The translations under genes and the position numbers were made by a program. A stretch of 64,000 nucleotides of DNA, from assembly GCA_037954325.1 (NCBI GenBank), contig JBBMNZ010000018.1:12724501-12788500 (forward strand), read 5' to 3'. This document shows positions 22,501 to 35,200 of the stretch, one piece after another. The notes under the pieces were generated by a model. The model did not search any database, was not told where the DNA came from, and saw only the letters and a program-made list of their open reading frames with translations. The first letter of the stretch is position 1. Every line of letters begins with the position of its first letter. The DNA is from Fistularia commersonii. Its lineage: Eukaryota; Chordata; Actinopteri; Syngnathiformes; Fistulariidae.

Positions 22501-25500
22501 CGGCGAAGGTGAAACCGGCCTCGTAAGCAGAGTTAGTCTCGTAATCCATCGGCGAATACGTGAAAACGGGGACAAAGCCGGTGAGTACGAGTAGCGCTTT
22601 ACCAATGTGTCCTTATTGCTGTAGTGAACCATCCATCCCTCCTTGATGGCCGTACTGGACCGACGGGTCGTCTGTCGCACCGACTGGACCACCCTCATCA
22701 GCGGGATGTAAACACTTGCGGGACAGAGAGGATCCGACGGTGAGACGTCCGTTTCCGTTCGGGTCTAGAATCGGAGGTGTTCGGCTCGACCGGTACCTCT
22801 GGTCTCCGCCGACTCCGTCCTGGTTGCTCTCCGGAGAGAAGGAGCCCGGGATGCTGCAGGCCTCGTCGGAGTCGTCTATGGAGGACTTGTCCGAGGAATC
22901 GTATTCGCTGCTGTAATCCATGGGCACCTCGGGGTCCGCGATGGGACTCAACATGTCTGAAACAAAAAGGAAAGGAGGAAAAAAAAGACTCAGTCTTTTT
23001 GAATTATTATTAGAAATTGCTGCGATTTATTTAAAGCACTTCAAATACTCTCAAGACCACAGCAGCCATGGGGCAACGAGGCACAAGTAAATGACCAAGT
23101 ACTTGTAACACTTACCACAGTTATTTCTGTTGTCTGAGAAGACAAAAAAAAGTGCATGTGAGTTCATCGTCTGTTAGCTAGTGGATTTTATCATGTTTGC
23201 CAATGTGAGAACATCACATCCACTAAAATTATCAATGCAAAACTGCTTTGGGGCCATTTTTAGTCCTTGACTACAACCTTGGATTTTCGCCCAGTGTATT
23301 GTTTACATCACTCACAGCAGGTATTTCCTTACTAGTCAGAATAATATATATCTAGCGTGGTGCTAGATGTCTCTAGTCTTCAAAACGGTACATTTCACAC
23401 ACACTTTTATCATTTTTATTTTCATCGTCTCTTTCTGATCTTGGATCGAGTGTTGAATAAAGAGTCTTAAATAAAATGTACTCATATTTCCGGACTGTTG
23501 AGCGCACCTGAATATAAGCCGAACGGCTAAAATGAACTAAATAAGTATATGTGTACGTAAACATATATGTGTACATATATAGGCTGCACTTGTCTATAAG
23601 CCACACACATTTTTTTAATGACTTCATCGCTGTTATCGTTTTTATGTTGAATATAATAGAATAAATAGAATATAAATAGAATATAACGTAATTTCCAGAC
23701 TATTGAGCGCACCTGAATATAAGCCGCACCGCCTAAAAATAACTAAATCAATATGTGTACATATTTAGGCTGCACTTGTCCATAAGCCGCAGGTGTCCAC
23801 ATTGTAACATTAGATTTTTTTTAATTAGATACATATTGGAAATGCTTTTACTGAACAGTGCTTGTGACACGGCTGATGAAAAGCATTAACTAGAAATAAC
23901 ACAAGGAAAAGTCCATCCACCCATCCATCTATTTTCTTTACCCACTTTATCCAACTCCGGCGGATCACTATCTTGGTCTTCCACCCGAGCACTAAAACCA
24001 TAAAAATTGTCGTCTTCAGTGTCGACCTCAGAATTTCACAATCATTTCATTGGTCCGGTGCGACAAGGCACAAATGTTTCAGCTTATTAACCCCCGAAAA
24101 ATAAATTAGCCGCATCGTCGTTTAAACCAAAGCGTGTGAAATAAGTAGCGGCTTATAGTCCGGAGATGACGGTATTATTTTCATCCTCATCATTATTACA
24201 TGAATCTTGTCATTCAGGGAGAAAATAAATCCCGCCTCCGACTGCGATCGACGGCCGCCGGTTATTTATGTTTTTCGAGGCGCGCCGGAGTTCTCCTACC
24301 TCCGATCGTCTCCCCGAGGCAATCATTGGGAACCTTGTAGGCGCAGCGCTTGTGGCAGTTGAACTTGCAGTCTGAGAGAAACAAAACAAATCCATTGGGT
24401 TTAGATCTCCGCGGATTCTTTCTCGTGGAGAGCCGGCGCCGCTCCGCTCGTGTGTCGGGACCCACCTTTGCACTGCAGGCCCTGCCGGAACAGGCCTCGG
24501 AGGAGCCTCTTGCAGTACTGGCACACCGTGGGCCGCGTGTACGAGTGGACGGCGAACGTGTGCGGAACCTTCACTTTGCTCATCAGAATCTTGTCCAGGT
24601 GAACGGGTCGGCCCGTGTAGAAACGCCTGGCCTCGCTCGGGGTCCGCGGCTACAAGACGAAGGGGAAGAACTCTCACAACTTTTGCAATCACCCTCCGAT
24701 TTTGTTTGGATTACAATAAAAATGATAAAATACAACCGGTCTTGAAATTAAAATTAGATTACAAATCCCCCCCCCTCCCCTCGTTGGGATCGGGAAAAAG
24801 AAGCGATCTGTGAACACGGTACCATCTGCGTGTGCGAGCGGACGAGGCCAGAGTCCTCGGTGCAGGTGGAGGCCGTCCCGATGCTGTAAACCGACTCGGT
24901 GGTGGAGAGGCGAAGGGACTGGCTGCTGCTGAGCGAGGTGGTGGAGAGGCGGCGTTTGCGAGCGCCGCTGCAGTTGTTCGGGATGCTGAATGCGCAGCGC
25001 TTGTGGTAGTTCAGTCCGCATCCTGCGGGGGGCGCCATAGATCCGGGGAGCAATGAGATTGGAGCCGGCCGGCGGCGGCAAAAGGAGGAGAAACACGTGA
25101 CGGGAACCGACTTTTAACGCTCGGAAACAAACCCACCGTCGCATTTGAGCCCTTGTCTGACGAGTCCGAACAGCATCTCCCCGCAGTGATCGCAGAAAGC
25201 CGGGGCGCGGTAGGAGTGCACGTTGAGAGCGTGAGGCCGGATCTGGAAATCTTCAAACGTGGCCGCCGCTGAGGGGAGATAATGATCGCAAACCGGGGTT
25301 GCAGACACAATAACAAGAGAGGTAGCGTAAAGCAGACGGGGTGGGTGGGGACTCACCAGAGAGCACCACCTCAACCAGATCCCCCTCCTGGATGTCGCCC
25401 GCAGCCTTGACCAGCTGCAGGATGTTGTTTGTGGAGGTGTCGTGCTTGAAAAGCAGGATCTTGTCATAGATGCCGTAGAAGCCGCACTCCGGAAACTGGA

Positions 25501-26809
25501 AAATGCAGAACGACATCCATCAAATATCAGCAGGAGGAGGAGGAGGCGAAGAAGTCCGACGCTGTGCTTTTGATAAGAAACATCGTGTATTTGCAAGTGT
25601 ATTTGCAGTCCCTATGTCCTCTATTGTAAGTCGCTTTGGATAAAAACGTCTGCCAAATGCAATGTAATGTGATGTAATGTAATATTTATAGGTGTGTGTA
25701 AGTGCTAAATACGCAAATTTTCGCATTTAACGGAAAATTTCAACCACTTCTCAGAAGCGTTTCGCCCACCGACAGAGTAAAACGTTTATTAACGTAGAAT
25801 AAAACTAATGATGTCACACTGTAATGGAGGATAATAATTCATTCTATCACCATCCACGCTGCTGATCCTGCACTCAGAGTCGTGGAGGCGCTGCGGCCAA
25901 TCCCAGCCGTCGCTGGCCGAGAGGCGGGGTCACCCTGGACCAATCACAGGGCCTCATATGGAGGAAGACAACTCATTCTCACGTCAATCATTAACTCTTT
26001 CATTCACACGCCGTATCGAGACGTCCGATCTCAAATTCCCCAACGAAGGTCGATAAAGTATTATCTTACAACCATTCACAGACAATTATATACTCTTTCA
26101 ATCCCACGTCCAACGGACAAAACAATTATTTGCCCTCTTTTTCACACATTCGGGTCATTTGGAGTCTCCCCTGGACCTGCTGCATGTTTTTGGACATTTG
26201 CTGGTCTCATTGTTCAGCCACCTGGCGATTTGTTACTTTTACCTAGTTTTGCACTTCCTGGTTGAACTGAGGGTTTGTGTTTTGTTGAGCTGCGTTTGAC
26301 TCTTCAGAAGTACCTGTGACTTCTGCCGCCGAGCATCACACTTGTGCTATTTTGAAGAGCGAACTTCTCAGTTCCTCAGTTGTTGCCTGCTCTGCTTCTG
26401 CATTTCAGCCCCACCTGCGAACGATCCCCGTGATGCCGCCGACTGGTTTGACTATTTGAGGCTCTCGTTAAATCCGGCAAGTGATCGGTGAGCGGTATTT
26501 CACGCCGACGTTTCCGAGGCGACCGAATTGAACGGCGAATCAAGATATCGTCAGGTTAGCATCTGCATTTACTGCACCGCTGACTTGGGATGCAGAATAG
26601 AAGCACTGGCACACGTACTGTACATGTCCATACTGTGCAACACTTTTATAATTCATGCTTAAAGAAACACACACATGCACACACATGCCCACACGCACAC
26701 ACACGTACAACTGATATCAAGTATGCAACATGTAAGATTAATAAGAAATTTCATCCTGTCCTATTCTCCATCAGGCATGAACGTGAACACAGATGCCAAA
26801 CTCTAACCG

Positions 26810-26840
<31 letters not shown>

Positions 26841-27010
26841 CAGGTGTGTGAAGGCGTTCCAGAGATATAGAAGTGTCAGTCAGAGTTCAGCAGAGCAAAG
26901 GACACTGTCAGGGAAACCCAGCTCCCCTGAATAGTTAATGCCATCCACCTCACTTCAGTGGGCAGAGCACACAGGACACCACGGGTCCAAGAAGGGAGCA
27001 GACACACACA

Positions 27011-27075
<65 letters not shown>

Positions 27076-30000
27076 CCTCTCATGATATTTTTTTCCTCCC
27101 TTAGCCAGGAACCTTACAACTTACAGGAAGGGGAACCCTGGTCTCCACCTTAGAATGGCACACACACACACACACACACATACTCACACTCACACACTCA
27201 CACACAAAAACCTCATCTTCTCTTACCAAGAGAAACGCCCACCTTGAAAACACACCCTCCCTTTCCCTCTGTCTCTGCGAGACACAAACACACACTCTTG
27301 CCTCTCATTTTCCCAGCAGGCAGCACACATCTGAAATCCAGGCTCGGCTGGCGCCGCTGCCAAGCAACACAGCAAGCGAGCCCGCCACGCCCCAGCGGCG
27401 GCCTCTGTGGCAAACAGTAAGACGCGAAAAAGTACAGACCAATCTTTTTTTTTTTTTTTTTTTACAACGCTTAAAAGATTTTTTTTTCATCCTCACACAT
27501 GGAAGAAAGGATGGACACAAGCCAATAAATGAAAATAAAATAACAGTGAGACATTGAAACTGTGACCTAAACTAGATGGTGGACAAAACGAAAGCAAGAT
27601 AATCAAAATCTTTTTTGTGAGTCGCTTTGGAAAAAAGCATCTGTGAAATGACTGTAATGTAATATCATGTAAAAAATCTTATATTATAAATGGAGGTTGT
27701 GATCACACATTACTATGTTTTAATTATCAATGTTTCATTACACCCACTGCCGACATTAGAAACTTGATGCCACACCAAGAAAAAATAATGATCTGCCGAG
27801 GAGTAATTTCGTTTTAATAAAGCTGCTAATCAGATTAGCCAGAATCTGAATGATCGGATTAGAAGTCTGTGCCCGAAAACGATTAATCGGAATAATAACT
27901 TCGACGCTAAATGTTGTAATCTAGTAGCGTTGATGCATCGTGACGGCTACGCGACAATTTCTTTCCGAATAAAGATTCAAAATTCAATATTCAAAGTGTT
28001 TATTGTCGGATGTACAGTGTAGAAACGTGTTTTCCCGTACAGTGAAATTCCTATGTTTCAGTCCGCGGCGCATTTGTCAACATTACTAATAAATATGATT
28101 ATAAATACATAAATGAGGGCACCTTAAAGGGGGGGAAGAACAACAACCAGGGACCGATACGGCAAAATGTTCAAACCGAAACGGCATTACCAGATAGCAG
28201 GGATATTTGGCAAAAATAGAGCTGCAAAAACCAACCGTGTGACTGAGCCAACCACAGAACGCGTCTTGTGACGGGTCAATTACACCGATTCCGATGAAAA
28301 GATTTTTTTTTTTTTCCGTCTCCGAGACTCCAAAACTCACACGCTCCCCCCCGGGATCGGTACCTTTGACTGCCACAAATAAGAGCGACTGCAGCCACGT
28401 GTAATTATGAGAACCCGCAGTCCCCAGATCGGGGTAGACTCCGCGCTTTGCCCGAATCCACAAAAAAAAACGTCAGCCTAAGTCGTAAGTTAGCCGCACA
28501 ACGCCGTTTGGTTCCAGGCTCCCTGCAATTAACCCCACACAGTTACTATTACTGCTCACTTCTTTCCCGAGCAACGCAATAAATCCAGTCATCCTATCCT
28601 GCCCGAACCATTCAAGACACACACAATGTGCTGACCGCAACTGCAGTTGTCATGTCTTAGCAGACCGCGGCTCTTTGCGACCATTCCAAAGAGCGCCATA
28701 ATATACCGACTCCCCCCCCCCCCCCCCCAAAAAAAAAAAAAAAAAAAAAACCGCAATCCCCTCTGAGAAAATGACTATTTTCTTTATTTCTCCTCCTCTT
28801 TTCCCCGGGTTTGTAGAGAAAGTGCAAGAGCTCTGCTTGTGCACGGTGAAAGAAAAAAAAAAAAAAAAAAATCACATTTTGTGTTTTATAATAGCATGGA
28901 GACCACAGTGTGCTGGTGTGTACATAGTATGTTTGACTCAGAACAGAGGTTATTAAACTGTTCAAAGAGACCGTGTGTGTGTGTGTGTGTGTGTGTGTGT
29001 ACATTTAGTAGACAAAGCCCTAGCTTTATTATCGCATGTACTGCAGTTGTATACGGTTGTATTGTATAGCGCGGTGCTGTTTGCCTGGAGACAGGGTTGT
29101 GTCTCCGACCAGGATTTGAGTTACCAGGGATCGGGTTGCCCTGCCTCGCCTGCACTGTTCCTGCAGTTCTTCGGGCCAATGAAGCCATTATGGCTGAAAT
29201 GAATTATGAACTAGGCTTTCTTTGCCTCTCCCTCTCCGTTGCTCACTCATTACTTGTATTTTCCCTCCTCTGTGCCTTGTTTGTCAACCTCTTCTATTTT
29301 TTTTTTTTTTTTTTTTTTTCCGTTCGACCTAATTATCACTCCCTCTTCGCTATCGTTTACATGTTTTCAAGAGCGCAACATCGAAAAGAAAAAATAAATT
29401 GCCGGATCGCAATTCGATCGGCTTAACCGACCGTTGACATTTAGCTGACGCTGGTCGACTCGCTCTCCGCCAGCCGCCAATTTCGTCACCGCCGACAATC
29501 TGGCTGGCCCGAAAAGTTCAGTGTCGTGACACGAGGGGATCTAGAAGTTTCCACAGGAGAACGACTCTGAGGTCTCTTTATCCCTGCGTTCTAAGCCGCG
29601 TGGAACCTTCCAGCCGTAAAACCCGGAGCCGCGTTTGCGGTCCGCTTACATCAGCGCCCCTCTGGAACCGGCCTATTGGAAAAAAAACAAAACCACCTGC
29701 GAACGTTTCTCAGATCGCCGTCCGCGACGCCAAAACACGAGGAGCGGGGCGTCGCACCGCCCGGGAATTAGAAGAGCTTGTATCCGAGGCGTGTGAACAG
29801 AACACACAATAGTATTCAATTTCCTTCCTACCTTAAGGGCTTGTATATATAAAAAAAGAAACGGCTTAAAAGATGCTGGTACTATATATGGACTCTCTTC
29901 AGGGTTGATGGCGTGAAGGACAAAAAAAACACGCTGCCACTTCCACTCCGGCGCCAACGCTTCTGACCGTCGACCCGCACGAACACGAATTCACACCCGC

Positions 30001-31992
30001 GCCGGCAGATTTACACGCATTTCGGAGGTTTCGGCAAAGTCGGAGTCTTGAAAACGCGCTTCTTCTGTCTGTGCTTTGCTAAAATGTATAGAGAAGATAA
30101 AAGTGAAGAAATAATAAGCAGTAGCGAAACCTCGACGCGACCGACTGCTTTGTCAGCTGGTCGCGGTTCGTTCTTTTCATTATCTGCGTGTTTTCAGAAC
30201 GCAAAAAAGGGAAACTCCTCAAGGCCCCTGGGGGGGAAAAAAATCCTGAGCTTCTTAAGCTTCTGTCCACGACAATCACACCGCTGTCTAGATATATATT
30301 TATTCACCGATGCCACCCATACTTCTCAAGATTTTGAAAAGACTCCTGTAAAATTATCATTGAAAGGCTAGTTTTAAAGATTTAAGTCTCACCTTGTCAT
30401 TCACTAGACTGTCAATGTTACAGGATCACTATTTACAAGACTACAACTGGATTCTTTCAGCATTTTTGTCCCACCAGTCAATGTTTTCCCTGGATATTTG
30501 CATTTCAACCTGTCGCTTTTTCTTCTCCAAGTCACAATCGGCTCCTCTTTCTGGACCCTCTCTACCGATCGGGACGTCCTTCGCCGTTCCCGTTCATCCA
30601 TACCGGTGATTGTTTGTCTACCGCGTTTCCTGTTTGCACTTTTTGTTGGAGCTCAGCTTTTGGCTGTTGGTTGTGTTACGTCACCGTAAAGACTGAAAGA
30701 CGAGTTTGACGTTGTCGTGAGCCCGAGGCTCGGAAAAAAAAGGTTTCCGACCGCTCTAAGACGGCGAGATTATTGCCTTCCACTTCACGAGCGAGATGAC
30801 GGGAGCTCTAAAGATTTCTTTCCGACTTTCAGTTTGAAATCTGCGAAAATGGTCGCCGTAGCCGTCACAAAGCACCAGCTGCGGTTGTTGTTGTTGTTGT
30901 TGTTGTTGCGGGGGCTGCTCGCTCTCCGAGGTGTAGCAATTTCACCGCAGCGCCGACTCACAATGGCCTGGCCTGCGGATCCGTGTCCGCTTTGGTAAGT
31001 GAAGGAAAACACCGGAGGCGTCGGACGTTGCAGAAGACGGGAACCGGATTTGAGGTTCGGTTTCGACAGCGCGCCTTGCGACAGAAACCCGGCTCTTTTC
31101 GGCGTCGCACCCGATCCCGCCGGTTCCGGACGTGAATAAAACATTCCCGCTTTGACTCCGCAAACGGACTCCTGCAAACACTCGGATCTCCCCGGCCCTC
31201 CGTGGTCTCCCTGCCGACGCGTTTCACTCCGGCGGGTCGCCGGCTATCACAACAGGAACCCGATCCGGCCATTTTACAGTCGGGAGGAAACACACTGCAT
31301 CCCTTCAAACAACGGACATTGTTTAAACATCCATGTCTCGCTGTGGAACAAACAGGTCGCTGCACGTGGGAGGGGGTTGCATATTTTCTGGAGGATCATG
31401 GAAATGTTCTTCGCTTTACTACAACCGCCCGCGTTACATGGAACACGCCACTTCATTAAACAACCGTAATTCTTGAACTTAACTTCCCCCGCTCATGGTA
31501 ACATCGCAGACACGGGACCCAGAAGGAATGACCCCGCCTGTCTGAGCGTGATGAGGTGTTTAATGAGGAGTTTCCACGGTAACACGCGTGCAGACGTCAG
31601 CGACCTGCCCTCATTAGCTCCGGACAACATCTTGGCGCAACGCAGGAATTTTATTTTATTTTTTTTTTCTTTTGTGATGACGGCGCCGGCACAAGTCTTT
31701 TTTTTTAAGTCGGATTTCTAAAGGAGTAGATGACAAAAAAAAAAAAAAAAAAAAAACCTGGCCTTCCTGTCCTCCGCCACCTGCAGAGCATTTCTGGCAG
31801 GGCAAACCGGCGCGGAGAGTACATCTAGCCGGGAGCTGAAAACTACGAGTGGAAAATTAAATCAAAGAAACGTTGGGACGTCATGGAATTGTAAGAGCCG
31901 TGATGTCAGCAAACCAAAGAGGGTTGGCAGCAAAACTGGGACGGCGAGGTGTGTGAATCAGCAGAGAGCGTGTCAAGGCAGGAGGCAGGACA

Positions 31993-32036
<44 letters not shown>

Positions 32037-32160
32037 CAGACACACCTGAGTGAGGAGACAGTAAACCGTGCACTCTTTCAAAACACTTTTTGAAGTCACT
32101 CCAGTCTGCAATTTCACACAGCAGCAACACCGACGAGAAGTCTCTCACACACACACACAT

Positions 32161-32213
<53 letters not shown>

Positions 32214-35200
32214 CACACGCGCACACACTTGGGCAATGTTTAAAAGCAGTACTGTGGTGATTTGACCAAATCCATGAGTATTATTTAAACAATAGTGACG
32301 ATTTCACCATAATAATAACAAAATCACTGTTTCCAATTAATTTCAAAAAAAAGTTTGGGGTGTGTTTTTACGTTTCCAATGAACGTCAGGTTTCTCATAG
32401 GAATACATTTTTAGGCGTTTGGCCTTCTTTGGCCTTCTGTTATATAAATGACTTTGTCCTCATATAAACAGAAAAACTTAACTTTCCTTTTCCAGAGGTT
32501 TTCTACGGATGTAGGATTCAGTTTTTCGTTAAAGTAAACATATTAAAAATGCGTCTATCTGCTCAGCTTTTGATAATCTGTTTTTAAAAGTCTAGGAACC
32601 TCATATTTCCGAAGAAACGCAAACGAGTGGCCGAAAACGTGCCGGGGAAATCCAGAGGCGGCGGCGGTGGGGGCGTGAGGCCTCGAGCAGAGACGGCAAA
32701 TAAAACAAAAAAGAAAAAGGAAGTAAACACTCTAGATGCCGGAGCTGCTGCTTTTCCGCGGCAGTTTACAGCGTGTGTTTTTCAGTTTGTACTCTTTTTT
32801 TTTATTATCTTCTTATCTTTCTAAATCTTTTTTCAGCCTGTCAGCCAATGAGTGAACAAATTGCTCTCACTTCTATCCTGCTGATGCATGACGGCAATCT
32901 TGAATAAACAAGCTGGCATCTCCGAATGTGACGAATAAGAGCCCCGTAGCTTTTAAACAGCATTCAAACAGCATAAACAGCATAATGTGTTGACGCTACG
33001 TTGCGCTGCCGTGTCTGTAAATTCAATAAAATTAATTACAGTTTGCAGTTTTGATGATCGTAAAGACAAAAAAAAAAAAAAAAAAAACTATGGATCCCGT
33101 TCCTGACCCAACCTGGCAATTAACATATAATTAAGTTGGCATTCTGGACCAGCTTTCAGATAACTGTCAAAACCAAAAGGTGTCCCGCTCTTATCCGTCA
33201 CTCAAATGCAAAAAATGAAAAAAGGCAATTATATAATCAGCCGTGGTAAGATATGAATATACTTATATATGAATAAAATGAATATAATATATGAATATAG
33301 ACATGAATATACTGCTCGAAAAAATAAAAGGGAGTCAGTCACACTTCTAAATTTGATTTCCGTTAATAATTTTGATGTGATTTTGTTGTCAGCACATTCA
33401 GCCATGTAGAAAGAACAAAGTATTTAATAAGAACATTTCATTCATTCGGATCTAAGATGTGTTGTTTTAGTTTTCCCTTTATTTTTTTGAGCAGCATATA
33501 TAAAAAGAAAATTCCAATGCAAATTCATGGAGATTGAACGGGTACAAAAAAAACAAAACAGATATTAAACATGCATATAGTCACCTACTTAAAATTATTG
33601 ACTTTTTAAAAAAAATCAACTCACTATTTACTAGATTTTTGTGTTTTCAGCAAAACTTAGAAAAATGATTATTTCAAGATGGCGACAATATAAGATGAGA
33701 TACATGTGACCCGGGGAAAAATATAAAATCTAGTATGAGTGCGGTCATAATTCTCGAGGATTAACTGGCGACACAAAAAATGAAAATAAGTCGCACGCCT
33801 TGAAAAGGCCGTCGGGGGTTTGAGGGTGGAAATCGCGTTTTGGCAGGAGTTTGCGTGCTTCTTGAGCTTCACTTTTTAGGACGCACCGCGCGGACAAAGC
33901 GTCGCATTCAGCACCGGGGATCAGCGGAGAGGTAAGGCGGCGGCAGCCGTTCCGCCGCCCCGTCTCATCCACCTGCACGCCTGCACCCGATCTGGAGTCT
34001 AATCTGCTCCATTCATCATTGGGAGAAGCTCGAAATGGAAAAGCCTCAATGGGAGGCGGCAAGTAAAGAGTTACCACAACCAAACTGTGCAAAAATAAAA
34101 AGCCGCTGGAAGGAATGAGACCGACCCTATTTACGTTGTTGTGTTCTTCTGCACTGAGGATTCCAGATTTGACCGGAGACCGGAGGTTCCTACCGATGTA
34201 CTCGGTATCTTCATGCAAAAACTTTGCAAATAAATGAAATTTTACCAACAAATACAGCAAAAACAAGACAATGACAAACAACTGAGTGACCCGGGTTTGC
34301 GATCACAGCGAAAGGAGAATTTCAGTGACTCGGTCCCATATAATGGCATGTTATTTATTTGCAAGGTTTCTCCGGGTCTATGTTCTGGGGTATTTTGGTC
34401 CGCATATATTTTCTCCCCAGTGTTGGTGGAACAATACAGCTGACAGATGGCGGGACTTCTACCAGTGTATTGCGAGACCGGCGGCAGCGGCGGCGGCGGC
34501 GGCGGCCCGCTGAGCCTGAATGCGAGCCCTGCCAGGCCCAAGCAAACGGGGGGAATTTCTCAAATTGGACTGTATTTAAAAAAAAAAAAAGACGTAATGA
34601 GACCGCCATGGGTTGCAAGAAATAAACTGGCATACGAAGAGGCTGAATGAACGGAGTAGCGGAGCGCGAAGGAGGAGGAGCTGCAGTGCTGGAACGAAAA
34701 TTAAAGTTTACATCCAATGCAATTATTATTGAATCGGCTTCGTTTCTGTCGGTTTTGACGGACGGCTTGTTTTTAAGGCAAACCAGTTTTCCAATTATAA
34801 GATCCTGCAAGATAGAAGTCTGAACCTCGTGACCAGCGTTGTTGTGTTGGATCCCGTGACGTAGCGGTCGTGTTGTGACTGTGCTACAAATACTTTAGAA
34901 AAAGGGTGAATTGAAAATGCTATTCTTAAACTTTCTGACAAAAATGTTAAGTGGCACTAAAAGCAGATGACAATAAAGATGTTTTTATTTCAGAATAAAT
35001 TGCTACATATTTGCTAGCTTTATGAATCCTGCTGTATCATTTCAGTCGATAACATCATGACTGCGACGTTTCTTGCCTTGTACCCAGTTAAAATAATAAT
35101 AAATCAAATAAAAAGACTAAAACTTATCACTTCCACACAGAATGGGAGGAGGACTTTTTTTTTTGACCGTGTCATTTTCTAAGTGCGTTCGCCTCATCTG

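Noticed and set aside
26590..27220. Several open frames rich in His/Thr or Cys/Val
   Set aside because: Products of CA/GT dinucleotide arrays read in frame, not proteins.
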